Source: Streptomyces sp. NBC_01232
Lineage (GTDB): Bacteria; Actinomycetota; Actinomycetes; Streptomycetales; Streptomycetaceae
Direction: 5' to 3'
DNA length: 64,000 bases
Assembly: GCF_035989885.1 (NCBI RefSeq)
Contig: NZ_CP108518.1
Location: forward strand, 992,001-1,056,000
Made by a program: the position numbers and the translations under genes. The notes below the pieces were generated by a model. It was not told where the DNA came from and searched no databases. It saw nothing but the letters and a program-made list of their open reading frames with translations. Below, in pieces: positions 35,000 to 43,383 of the stretch (positions within the stretch are counted from its first letter, which is position 1; each line of letters starts with the position of its first letter).

Positions 35000-35409
35000 G
35001 GCTAACGCAAGGATGTCACTCGCCGGTAGGTGATGAGGCAGCAGGCCAGCCTGAGGAAGGCCTCATGAATGTCAGCCCGACGCTCCCAGCGGATCCTCAG
35101 GCGTCGGAAGCCGTGCAACCACGCGAAACTCCGCTCGACCACCCATCGGTAGGTGCCCAGCCCGGTGCCATGCCGCGTTCCGCGGCGGGCAATCGCCGGC
35201 ACGTACAGGATCCCGGACAGCACCTGCCGGTCTGGCAGCGGCTTGCGGCCCGGGTACCGGAAGCGCCGCTCACGTTGCGGCCGTAGCGGCTCCAGGCGCT
35301 CCCACCGCTCATCCGACACGGTCCACGGCACGTTCCCCACGCCGGGGTGAACGCTCAACTTCCTGCCACGGCACTGCTGTCAGAGCCGATCCACCTCATT
35401 GCGTCAGTC
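35000..35409 (-). mobile_element. internally deleted IS5-family element (about 410 bp)
   Basis: Imperfect terminal inverted repeats (13 of 17 matching) are visible: GGCTAACGCAAGGATGT at 35000-35016 and the complement of GACTGACGCAATGAGGT at 35393-35409. Between them is one 118-codon minus-strand frame with the two ends of an IS5-type transposase. The transposase stop lies in the left repeat. The element lacks the catalytic core and could move only with a helper. No clear target duplication was seen. Confidence 0.65.
35002..35358 (-). pseudogene. IS5-family transposase remnant
   Basis: The 118-residue frame begins with the N-terminal part DERWERLEPLRPQRERRFRY and PGRKPLPDRQVLSGILYV (HTH region, about residues 15-55), then jumps to the C-terminal part GTGLGTYRWVVERSFAWLHG and FRRLRIRWERRADIHEAFLR. 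The middle of about 150 residues that carries the first two DDE acids is missing. The final DDE glutamate (VVERSFAWL) remains. Confidence 0.82.
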
Positions 35410-36362
35410 GTTGTAAGGCGCGTTCCTCAATGGGGCAGAGGTTGAGCGTGGGTGCGGACACCGCCGGAACCCGTCCAGAGGCGGCTGCCTCGACCGGGCG
35501 GGCAGGGACGCGCTCATTCCAGGCAAACCCTGAAGTTGATTTTCCTTCATCAAATGATGGAGAGTCACGCAGCGCACACGCTGGGCGATTTAACTAATTG
35601 ACAGCGCGTCCAATGAAGGACCGAGGTGGATCAAGTTTGCGTAAAGTCCCATGCCTCAGGTGACCGTCAAATGGCCTGGACCAATGGCTGTTGGATCCTC
35701 AACCCGTCGTAAACATAACTAGATTGACGGTCTGTCACATCAGTCCTTTCCAGTGATTGAATTCGCGACATCTTCGCGCGTAGAGCAAGGGCGTTCAGGT
35801 CCCCCAATCTCTCTGGCAGGATTCCCGGCACCCAATCCAGTCAAGGAAAGAGGTGCGGTTGTGCGTGGTCGCGGAAGGCCTGAATCTCGGCTTCACCGGC
35901 AGGGCAAAGCCATCGATCTGCCTGAATGTGACGCTCGGTCAATTGGCGTCGCCCGGCTGTAGTTGTCCGGCTCCCGGTCGCCGTTACGGCGACTCGCGGT
36001 GGTAAGGCGACGGCAACGGCGCACTCCCGACCCTGCCGCGACGGCGTGCACGCAAGGTGGACAGTTCACCCGCACCTGCGGAACCACAAGAAACCGGTCG
36101 GGGAGTGTTCGCCGGCAGCATGAGCGCGACCGCCGCCGAAGGCGCCACCGTCGGTCCATCGTCTCCGATGTGTGCCCGGCCGGTCGCGGCAGCCTCATCG
36201 ACAATGCGGCGCCGCCCCTGTGCCGCCGCTCCGGTGAGTGGCCGCCGCCCGTTTCGAGCGCCGCCCTGGTCGGTTCTGACTGGCCCGGGCCAACTGACCA
36301 TTCGTCACTTATGGGAGTGCCGCCCGGCAAACCCGTTTCCGCATTTCAGATCAAGGATCACG
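35410..36362. other. 953-bp low-GC spacer upstream of the protease pair
   Basis: This is the least GC-rich part of the window, especially 35520-35770, with runs such as TTGATTTTCC and ATAACTAGATTGACGG. A 12-bp palindrome CATCAAATGATG lies at 35548-35559. No convincing gene was found; it likely holds a long regulatory region or decayed sequence after the IS remnant. Confidence 0.5.
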
Positions 36363-37217
36363 ATGCACAAACGTCGCGCGTCCCGCCGCAAGAAAGCGCT
36401 GATAGCCGCGATCACCGCCGCACTCTCCGGCGGTCTGCTCTTCAGCTTCAATGCCCTCGCCCAGGCCGATGTGGTCAGCGGCACGGTCATCGGCGGGCAG
36501 GGCAACTACAAGACCGTCAACCACCGGGCCAAGCCGTCCCTCTCGGCCCAGGTGAAGGGGTCCTCGAAGGTGGGCGCCAAGATCCAGATGTCCTGCCGGA
36601 CCACCGGCGACACCGTGGAGAACAACCCGAGGTGGATCTTCACCGGCTCGTTCTACATCGCCGACGCCTTCATCAAGGAAAACACCACCTCCCTGCCGGT
36701 CTGCGGTTCAACCCCGAACCCGAAACCCATCCCCACGACCGCGAAGACACTCGGCATCGACATGCAGAAGCAGGTCAGGACCCAGTGGTGCTGGGACGCC
36801 TCCGGCGTGACCATCGCCAAGCACTGGGGCCGCTCCGTCAGCCAAGAGCAGTTCTGCCAACTCGCAGCCCAGGGAACCTGGGTGAACTGCAACAACCAGC
36901 CCGCGACGCTGGAGGACATGGCCAATGGCCTGGCCAGGCTGGGACTGCGGAACAGCGGCCGCAGCCTGTACCGCAACGCCTCGTTCGGTGAGTCCGCCGC
37001 CGAGATCGACGCAGGCCGGCCGTTCGCCGTCCGGTTCGGCTGGCGCACCGGCGGCGGTCACATGAACGTCATCTACGGCTACGACAGCGCCACCAACATG
37101 ATCGCGGTCGGCGACCCGTGGCAGACCACCCAGACCTACACCTGGTGGAACCACTCCACTTACACGAACAACAACTCGTTCCAGTGGACCCACTCCCGCA
37201 TCGGCATCCAGGGCTGA
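36363..37217 (+). CDS. secreted papain-like cysteine protease with N-terminal SH3-like domain
   Basis: A 284-residue exported protein. The signal sequence (basic KRRASRRKK then a hydrophobic run to the AQA site near residue 36) is followed by a bacterial SH3-like module (about 40-115; NYKTVNHRAKPSLSAQVKG) and a C39/papain-like peptidase domain with Cys143 in TQWCWDASG, His233 in GGGHMNVIYGY and Asp251 in VGDPW. The order Cys-His-Asp is that of AvrRpt2/C39-type proteases. Target unknown; SH3 modules often bind cell-wall peptides. AAGGA lies 5 nt before the ATG. The next gene starts 14 bp downstream. Confidence 0.83.
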   Translation: MHKRRASRRKKALIAAITAALSGGLLFSFNALAQADVVSGTVIGGQGNYKTVNHRAKPSLSAQVKGSSKVGAKIQMSCRTTGDTVENNPRWIFTGSFYIADAFIKENTTSLPVCGSTPNPKPIPTTAKTLGIDMQKQVRTQWCWDASGVTIAKHWGRSVSQEQFCQLAAQGTWVNCNNQPATLEDMANGLARLGLRNSGRSLYRNASFGESAAEIDAGRPFAVRFGWRTGGGHMNVIYGYDSATNMIAVGDPWQTTQTYTWWNHSTYTNNNSFQWTHSRIGIQG

Positions 37218-37231
37218 GGAGCAGACCGACC

Positions 37232-38173
37232 ATGCAGACCATGCGACACGCCAGGCACGCTGCACTCCGGGCCGCCGTCCTCGCCACGGCTGCGCTCGCC
37301 GCAGCCCTGTGCGGAATCGTTCCCGCACAGGCTGCGGAAGGCGACGGCATCGCGGGCTACCAGTCGGCCCAGCAAGCCCTCGGGAGTGACCAACTCCGCA
37401 ACACCGTCTCCCGCTTCCTGGTCTCGGCCCGGCAGCCCCGCACCGCCCCCGCCGCGGACGGCGGCACCGTCGGCACCCCTGGGAACGCACCCGCCGCGGT
37501 CGCCGCGCCGCCCGGGTTCGATCTGAACAAGGACCCGGTGCCGATGTTCGAGATCAGCCCTGAGTTCGTGACCGGCAAGACCCAGGCGACCCCGCAGACC
37601 GCACTCCGGCTCTCCTACCTGGCCTCGCGGGTGACCGCCTCCGACGGCAAACACGCCGCCGTATTGCTCGCACCCAAAGGGAACGCCACTACGCCGGCAA
37701 GCGGCGCTCAGAACGTCGGTGCCGAGGGCTGGCAGCTAGCGGGCATCCGGGACGGGGACGCCGAGGTCGGCTTCGCCGAGCGCGGCACTCCCCAGGCCCG
37801 TACCTTCACCGAGCCGCAGATCCACGCCTGGTACCGGCTCACCGCCGAAGGCATGGTCGAGCCGCTCAACGAGGAAGCGACCACCGGCCTCGGCGGAAAG
37901 CACGGAATCACCCTCGCCGCCTACCAGAAGTTGGTCACCGCCCGCTACGGCGACAAGATGCCCGGCTCGGAATACGACCGCAAGGGCCTGGCCGGCGGAT
38001 ACGGCGGCCTCGTGGAGGACCAGCCGGAGCAGGTCACTGCTGCATCCGGTGAACCGGCGCCCGAGTCGTCCTGGCAGCCGATCTCCGCGACCGCGGCCGC
38101 AGCCGCAGCCGTGGCGGCGGTCGCCGGTGCGGTCGTCTACGCGCGCCGCCGGGGAACTGCCACCACCCGCTGA
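37232..38173 (+). CDS. secreted, C-terminally membrane-anchored protein, partner of the protease
   Basis: A 313-residue protein. It has an N-terminal signal peptide (cleavage near AQAAEG, residue about 35), a soluble part of about 220 residues, and a C-terminal hydrophobic helix (ATAAAAAAVAAVAGAVV) ending in YARRRG, so the bulk faces outward. No known family was recognised. It follows the cysteine protease by 14 bp with GAGGAG before the ATG, so the two form an operon; it may be substrate, activator or inhibitor of the protease. Confidence 0.72.
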   Translation: MQTMRHARHAALRAAVLATAALAAALCGIVPAQAAEGDGIAGYQSAQQALGSDQLRNTVSRFLVSARQPRTAPAADGGTVGTPGNAPAAVAAPPGFDLNKDPVPMFEISPEFVTGKTQATPQTALRLSYLASRVTASDGKHAAVLLAPKGNATTPASGAQNVGAEGWQLAGIRDGDAEVGFAERGTPQARTFTEPQIHAWYRLTAEGMVEPLNEEATTGLGGKHGITLAAYQKLVTARYGDKMPGSEYDRKGLAGGYGGLVEDQPEQVTAASGEPAPESSWQPISATAAAAAAVAAVAGAVVYARRRGTATTR

Positions 38174-38265
38174 TCCGGCTCCATAAGCCGGGCCCCTTCT
38201 CCGTGCTCAGCCCGGCGAATTCCGTCACCGGATCCGCACAGGCGCGGGAAGGAGGCCCGGCCCCT

Positions 38266-38288
38266 GGTTTTTGTGCCAACCAAAAACC
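38266..38288. terminator. AT-rich hairpin downstream of the protease operon
   Basis: GGTTTTTG (38266-38273), a 7-nt loop and CAAAAACC (38281-38288) form a perfect 8-bp stem. The long T and A runs make it look like a classical terminator acting in either direction. Confidence 0.65.
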
Positions 38289-38305
38289 CTCGTCACAAGG
38301 GAGCC

Positions 38306-38496
38306 AGGTCGTCTCTTTCGGATCTTGCTCCCCCAGCTACCGCTGGGAGGTGCCCCCAGGCCCGCGTCGCCCGGCACCGCACCTCGCCGCGTTGTCGGAG
38401 CACCGCAGTACGTCCAGTACAACGGCGCTCCTCCGCCTTGCGATGCACGGCACCGGACGACGCCGGCCGACCGACAAGATCCAAAAGAGACGACCT
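38306..38496. mobile_element. 191-bp MITE-like inverted-repeat element
   Basis: A 22-bp sequence starting AGGTCGTCTCTTTCGGATC at 38306-38327 recurs as its inverted complement at 38475-38496 with one mismatch. The 147 bp between are GC-rich, with smaller palindromes (CAGC-TACC-GCTG near 38335) and no gene. The right end supplies part of the TAG stop of the acyl-CoA dehydrogenase. Similar sequences recur in Streptomyces genomes as far as I recall, but this was not checked. Confidence 0.72.
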
Positions 38497-39685
38497 AGCG
38501 GCGCACGCGGGGCATGCCGAGGCCGATCCAGGAGATGATCTCGCGCTGGATCTCGTTGTTGCCCCCGCCGAAGGTGAAGATCACGGCGCTGCGGTAGCCG
38601 CGTTCGAGCTCGCCGTGCAGGACCGCGCCCGCCGAGCCGTCCTTGAGGGAGCCGGCCGCGCCGACTATCTCCATCAGCCAGGCGTACGCGTCCCGGCGGG
38701 CCTCCGAGCCGTACACCTTGACCGCGGAGGCGTCCTGCGGGGTGAGGGTGCCGGCCTGGACCGCGCCCACCATCTGCCAGTTGAGCAGCTTCATCGCGTC
38801 GAGACGGACGTGGGTGCGCGCCAGGCGGCCGCGGACCCACGGGAGGTCGATGACGCGGCGGCCGTCGGCGAGTTTCGTCGCGGCGGCCCAGCGCTGGACG
38901 TCGTGGAGGGCCCGGATGGCCATGGTGCCGTGGGCGGCGAGGGTGACGCGCTCGTGGTTGAGCTGGTTGGTGATCAGGCGCCAGCCCTTGTTCTCCTGTC
39001 CGACGCGGCGGTCCGCCGGGACCCGGATGTTCTCGTAGTAGCTGGCGGTGGTGTCGTGCGAGGCGAGGGTGTTGATGAGGGTGCAGGAATAGCCGGGGTC
39101 CGAGGTCGGGACGAGGAGCATGGTGATGCCCTTGTGGGCGGGGGCGTCCGGGTCGGTGCGTACGGCGAGCCAGACCCAGTCGGCGGTGTCGCCGTTGGTG
39201 GTCCAGATCTTCTGTCCGTTGACGACGTAGGTGCCGCTCTCCTCGTCGCCCTCGCGGACCGCCTTGCACTTGAGCGCGGCGAGGTCGGTGCCTGCGTCGG
39301 GCTCGCTGTAGCCGATCGCGAAGTCGATCTCGCCGGCGAGGATCTTCGGCAGGAAGTACGCCTTCTGCTCGTCGGTGCCGAACTGCATGATGGTCGGCCC
39401 GACCGTGTTGAGCGCCATCAGGGGCAGCGGTACGACGGCCTGTGCGGCTTCGTCGAAGAAGATGAACTGGTCCATCGGGGTCATCCCGCGGCCGCCGTAC
39501 TCCTTGGGCCAGCCGACGCCGAGCCAGCCGTCGGCGCCGAGCCGGCGGATGGTGTCCCGGTAGAAGCGCTTCTGAGCGGCCGGGTCCTCGTAGCGGGCGT
39601 AGACGTCCTGCGGCACGAGCTCGGCGAAGTAGGCGCGCAGTTCGGTGCGCAACTGCTGCTGCTCAGGCGTGTATTCGAGGTGCAC
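38495..39685 (-). CDS. acyl-CoA dehydrogenase
   Basis: A 396-residue flavoprotein. Segments IGYSEPDAGTDLAALKCKA (substrate and FAD contacts, about 125-145), VNGQKIWTTNGDTADW, and the C-terminal region TFGGGNNEIQREIISWIGLG are diagnostic of acyl-CoA dehydrogenases. The absence of the usual catalytic Glu in the standard place suggests the branch acting on larger substrates such as steroid side chains. The GTG start at 39685 has GGAGGGG before it. The last codons CGC CGC TAG run into the 191-bp inverted repeat. Confidence 0.88.
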   Translation of the reverse strand: MHLEYTPEQQQLRTELRAYFAELVPQDVYARYEDPAAQKRFYRDTIRRLGADGWLGVGWPKEYGGRGMTPMDQFIFFDEAAQAVVPLPLMALNTVGPTIMQFGTDEQKAYFLPKILAGEIDFAIGYSEPDAGTDLAALKCKAVREGDEESGTYVVNGQKIWTTNGDTADWVWLAVRTDPDAPAHKGITMLLVPTSDPGYSCTLINTLASHDTTASYYENIRVPADRRVGQENKGWRLITNQLNHERVTLAAHGTMAIRALHDVQRWAAATKLADGRRVIDLPWVRGRLARTHVRLDAMKLLNWQMVGAVQAGTLTPQDASAVKVYGSEARRDAYAWLMEIVGAAGSLKDGSAGAVLHGELERGYRSAVIFTFGGGNNEIQREIISWIGLGMPRVRR

Positions 39686-39811
39686 GGCCCCTCCGGGAGT
39701 CTCGCGGTCCAGCCGGTCGCTGTGGTGGCGGCGGTCAGAGTAGAACCTGTTACAAGAATTCGGAAGGACCCGGGTGCCGGCCGTTCGAGGACGCCGTTCA
39801 TACTCGCGACC

Positions 39812-40363
39812 ATGACGAGCCCACGCAGCAGAGCGGAATTCTTCGTCGAACCCGAGCGGGACGGCCGCTTCAGCCGCCCGGCGACCGGCGACGAGCGGCG
39901 GATGCTGGTCGCCTTCCTGGCGGACCACCGCGCCACCCTGGAACTGAAGTGCGCAGGCCTGGGGGCCGAGTTGGCGCGGCGGTCGGTGGAACCGTCCACC
40001 CTGTCCCTGCTCGGGCTGGTCCGGCACCTGGCCGATGTGGAGCGCCGCTGGTTCCGGAAGGTCCTGGCGGGCCGGGACGCGCCGCCGCTGTTCTCCTCGG
40101 CGGACGAACCCGACGGGGGCTTCGACGGAGCCGTGTCCGATCCCGCGGCCGTCGAGGCGGCCTGGGAGGCCTGGCGCGGTGAAGTGGCCTTCGCGGAACG
40201 CTTCGTCGCCGAGGCGCCCCACCTGGACGTCGAGGCCGTCGACGCGTGGCGCGGGAAGGTGTCGCTGCGCTGGGTGCTGATCCACATGGTCGAGGAGTAC
40301 GCACGCCACAACGGGCACGCCGACCTCCTGCGCGAGCGGATCGACGGGGCCATCGGCATCTGA
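39812..40363 (+). CDS. DinB/DUF664 family protein
   Basis: A 183-residue four-helix protein. Metal-ligand-like histidines occur in LVRHLADVERRWFRK (about residue 72) and HMVEEYARHNGHADLLRE (about 160-175), the normal DinB/YfiT pattern. Some relatives are mycothiol- or bacillithiol-dependent transferases. It is divergent from the acyl-CoA dehydrogenase; the start is ATG at 39812 without a clear ribosome site. Confidence 0.83.
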   Translation: MTSPRSRAEFFVEPERDGRFSRPATGDERRMLVAFLADHRATLELKCAGLGAELARRSVEPSTLSLLGLVRHLADVERRWFRKVLAGRDAPPLFSSADEPDGGFDGAVSDPAAVEAAWEAWRGEVAFAERFVAEAPHLDVEAVDAWRGKVSLRWVLIHMVEEYARHNGHADLLRERIDGAIGI

Positions 40364-40457
40364 GCCCGGACCCGGGTCCCCTCCTCATCGCCATCCCCGG
40401 AGCCAACTCGGCTGACATCGCCGCGCAGTTCGGCCGCCTGCCGCACAATGTGCGGAC

Positions 40458-40895
40458 ATGGACATCGACGCATGGCGCCGCGAGGACCCCGGGTTCACGC
40501 GGGCGGTGACGCAGATCCACGAGCCGGGCGACCTCCCCGTGGACGCCGGGATCCCGCCCAGGCACGCCCACTGGGAGCTGCTCCCGGGCGGACGTACGGG
40601 CCCGGCTGCCGGAGAAGGCCGGCCGGGCCCTGACCTGGTGGGCCGGGCCGGATTCCGACGGGCGGCCCGCCGCCGTGGTGGTCGGGGACCGCGGCCTGTG
40701 CCGGACCGGCCAGGTGGTGCGCGACGGGGTGGCGCAGTTCCGCGGCTACGACGAGGCCGTCGGACCCGACCGGACCACCTGGTTCGTCGCCCTCGTCCTG
40801 TTCGGCGAGCACGCCCTGGCGCTCGCCGAGGGCACCGGACCCTGGACCGGGGCGCCCGCCCGGACCGGGCCGAGTGGCACGGGATCGTCACGTGA
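40458..40895 (+). pseudogene. small hypothetical gene with frameshift(s)
   Basis: The first 43 codons from ATG 40458 (MDIDAWRREDPGFTRAV to HWELLP) read well. After about 40587 good coding sequence is in the +1 frame (ADVRARLPEKAGRALTWWAG, then TTWFVALVLFGEHALALAEG). The original frame reappears for a sensible ending EWHGIVT at the stop 40895. One extra base in CCCGGGCG at 40584-40591 would explain the first shift. The family was not recognised. It overlaps the convergent neighbour by 8 bp. Confidence 0.55.
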
Positions 40896-41427
40896 AGAGG
40901 TACAGGAGGTCGAAGTGGACGAGGTCGCGGGCCACGTCGAAGAGGTAGCGGCCCGACGGGGTCCCGTCCGAGGCTTCGCTCTTCCCGCCCTGGCCGTTCG
41001 CGTACGCGTCGAATCCCGGGCTGTGCTGCCAGGCCGCGTCAGCGGGCAGGTACTTCTTCAGCGGGGCGGGCAGGCCGGACGGCGCACCGGGCGCGAAGGC
41101 GTGGTCGGGCTTCGCAGTGATCGCGGCCGCGCCACCGGCCGGCAGGCGGGCTGCACCGACCAGCCGGATCCGGGAGTCGGGGCTCGGGATCCGGTCGTCG
41201 CCCGCACCGCCGGCGTCGATGTCGTATCCCAGCCAGTGCGCGTCGGTCAGTTCACCCAGGAACGGACCGAGCCGCCGGTTCAGCGGCTCGAGGTCGGTGC
41301 GGACCGCGGGGCGGTACGGCGGCTCCGGCCACAGCAGGTACGTCAGGCCCGCGCCCACGGTCAGCACCGGGAGGCCGGCGATCAGCAGGAACCGGCGGCG
41401 ATCGGTACGACCCCGCTGCACGTCCAT
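40888..41427 (-). CDS. membrane-anchored/secreted protein of unknown function
   Basis: A 179-residue protein. RGRTDRRRFLLIAGLPVLTV is a basic region followed by a hydrophobic helix (residues 10-32), suggesting a signal anchor or Tat-like signal (RRRFLL). The outer part has an Asp-rich IDAGGAGDDR and ends DLVHFDLLYLF. No family was recognised. The ATG at 41427 is 20 bp after the aldolase stop, so it may be the third gene of that operon. Confidence 0.65.
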   Translation of the reverse strand: MDVQRGRTDRRRFLLIAGLPVLTVGAGLTYLLWPEPPYRPAVRTDLEPLNRRLGPFLGELTDAHWLGYDIDAGGAGDDRIPSPDSRIRLVGAARLPAGGAAAITAKPDHAFAPGAPSGLPAPLKKYLPADAAWQHSPGFDAYANGQGGKSEASDGTPSGRYLFDVARDLVHFDLLYLFT

Positions 41428-41449
41428 GATCGCCGCCCCCCGCCGTACG

Positions 41450-42286
41450 TCAGTTCAGGGCGCCGATCATAGCCGTCGCCGTCACCGTCATCGCCGTCCG
41501 GGCGGCCGTCAGGTACGGCCGCGGATCCGCCGGGGTGAGGTGGGCACGGATGGCTTCGGTCATGGCCACGTTGAGCGCGGTGCCGATGTTGACCTTGCGG
41601 ATACCGCCCGCGACGGCCGCCGCCAGCTCGGCGTCGGGCAGACCCGACGAGCCGTGCAGGACGAGCGGTACGTCCACGGTCTTGGCCAGCCGGGCCAGGA
41701 GCGCGTGGTCCAGGGCCGCGGTCCGGCTGGTCATCGCGTGGCTGCTGCCGATGGCTACGGCAAGGGCGTCGACCCCGGAGTCCGCGACGAACCGCCGGGC
41801 CTCGTCCGGGTCGGTACGGGCGCCGGGCGCGTGCGGGTCCAGCGGCGCCGCGCCGTTCTTCCCGCCGACCTCCCCCAGCTCGGCCTCGATCCACAGCCCG
41901 TTGGCGTGCGCCCAGTCGGCGGCGGAGCGGGTGGCCTCCAGGTTCTCGGCGTACGGGAGCTGCGCGGCGTCGTACATCACCGAGCTGTATCCCGCGTCGC
42001 AGGCCTGCCGGAGCAGCTCTGGGCTCTTGACGTGGTCGAGGTGGAGGCCGACGGGGACGCCTGCGGCCTCGGCGCAGGCGAGAGCGGCCCGGGAGATGGG
42101 AAGCAGCCGCCCGGCGCGGAACTTCACTGCGTTCTCGCTCAGTTGGAGGATGACCGGCAGGCCGGCCGCCTCGGCCCCGGCGACGACGGCTTCGGCGTGC
42201 TCCAGGGTGATGATGTTGAAGGCGGCGACGGCCCGGCCGGCCGCGGCCGCCTCCAGGACCAGGTCGCCCGCGCGGACGAGGCTCAT
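41450..42286 (-). CDS. class II fructose/tagatose-bisphosphate aldolase family
   Basis: A 278-residue zinc aldolase. The Zn ligand LHLDHVKSPE (about 80-90), EAELGEVGG (about 130-140) and LVLHGSSGLPDAELAAAV with IRKVNIGTALN are the class II FBA/GatY/KbaY motifs. Together with the neighbouring SIS isomerase it would process an amino-sugar-derived ketose phosphate, as KbaY does in N-acetylgalactosamine breakdown. Its ATG overlaps the SIS stop (ATGA, 42283-42286). Confidence 0.87.
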   Translation of the reverse strand: MSLVRAGDLVLEAAAAGRAVAAFNIITLEHAEAVVAGAEAAGLPVILQLSENAVKFRAGRLLPISRAALACAEAAGVPVGLHLDHVKSPELLRQACDAGYSSVMYDAAQLPYAENLEATRSAADWAHANGLWIEAELGEVGGKNGAAPLDPHAPGARTDPDEARRFVADSGVDALAVAIGSSHAMTSRTAALDHALLARLAKTVDVPLVLHGSSGLPDAELAAAVAGGIRKVNIGTALNVAMTEAIRAHLTPADPRPYLTAARTAMTVTATAMIGALN

Positions 42287-43185
42287 CGGACCGCCTCCTC
42301 GCCGGTGGTGAGGATCACCGAGCGCGTGAGATTGCGCGGCGCATCCGGGTCGAGCTGCTGGTGGGCGGCGACGGCCAGGGCGAGGCGGTGTACGCGGACC
42401 AGTTCGGCGAGCGGATCGAGCCGCCCGGGCACCCACTGGGAGCCGGTGGCGCGCACCTGCTCGGCAAGCCCGTCGGGGGCCTCGTCGAGCGACCAGGTGA
42501 CCGTACCGGGCCCGGAGACGCTGATCGGTCCGTGCCGGTACTCCATCGCCGGGTAGGACTCGGCCCAGGACAGCGAGGCCTCGCGCATCTTCAGCGCGGC
42601 CTCGTTGGCGAGCCCGACGCTCCAGCCGCGGCCGAGGAAGGTGAACTGCCCGCGGCCGGCGATCTCGGCAGGGAGGGGGTCGATGAGGGCGGTACGGGCG
42701 TCGGCGACCGCGGAGGGGGTGTGCAGCCCGACGTGGGCGCGCAGCAGGGTGAGGGCGGTGGTCGCGAAACGGGTCTGCACGACGGACTGTTCGTCGGCGA
42801 AGTCCAGGACGACGAGCTCGTCGGCCGCGGTCATCACCGGGGTCGCTGGGTCGCCGACGACCGCCGTCGTGGGCACGCCCGCGTCCCGCAGCCCGGCCAG
42901 CAGGTCCAGCACCTCGGTGGTGGTGCCGGAGCGGGTCAGGGCGACGACCCGGTCGTAGCGGCGGTGGCGCGGGAACTCGGAGGCGGGGAAGGCGTCGGTC
43001 TCGCCCTGGCCGGCCGTCTCGCGCAGCACGGCGGCCGCCTGGGCCATGTAGTACGAGGTCCCGCACCCGACGATCGCGGTACGCTCCCCCGCCTGCGGCA
43101 GCACCGCCCGGTGGACCGGGGCCAGTTCGGCGGCCCGCTCCCAGCATGCGGGCTGCGTGCCCAACTCGTACGCGACGTGACTCAT
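42283..43185 (-). CDS. SIS-domain sugar isomerase/deaminase (AgaS-like)
   Basis: A 300-residue protein with two SIS halves. The first has AIVGCGTSYYMAQAAA and VVALTRSGTTTEVLDLLAGL (phosphosugar-binding Ser/Thr clusters), the second FLGRGWSVGLANEAALKMRE and ESYPAMEYRHGPIS, the AgaS/GlmS-isomerase signature. It should isomerise and deaminate an amino-sugar 6-phosphate. It is first in the operon with the aldolase, and divergent from a DeoR repressor. No PTS, kinase or deacetylase is nearby. Confidence 0.86.
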   Translation of the reverse strand: MSHVAYELGTQPACWERAAELAPVHRAVLPQAGERTAIVGCGTSYYMAQAAAVLRETAGQGETDAFPASEFPRHRRYDRVVALTRSGTTTEVLDLLAGLRDAGVPTTAVVGDPATPVMTAADELVVLDFADEQSVVQTRFATTALTLLRAHVGLHTPSAVADARTALIDPLPAEIAGRGQFTFLGRGWSVGLANEAALKMREASLSWAESYPAMEYRHGPISVSGPGTVTWSLDEAPDGLAEQVRATGSQWVPGRLDPLAELVRVHRLALAVAAHQQLDPDAPRNLTRSVILTTGEEAVR

Positions 43186-43252
43186 ACAGGCTCCCTCGTG
43201 CGACAGACGGGTCTGAATGGTGAAGACGTGAATGCGATGCGTTTTCCTGCAA

Positions 43253-43280
43253 GGTATAGGCCTGTTTCACGCAACTTCAA
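43253..43280 (-). promoter_or_regulatory. promoter of the SIS-aldolase operon
   Basis: Read on the minus strand, TTGAAG (complement of 43275-43280) and TATACC (complement of 43253-43258) are separated by 16 bp, about 70 bp before the SIS start. Both hexamers match the vegetative consensus well for Streptomyces. The segment GTTGCGTGAAAC between them may be the DeoR site. Confidence 0.55.
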
Positions 43281-43383
43281 GCATCGCCGGGTTGCTCGGC
43301 TGAGTTAGTGTCGCCGGGTAGGCCGATGGAGGCCGCCGAAACGCCGTGGAACGAATGTCGCAGAACACCGAAGGGGGCGGCCG

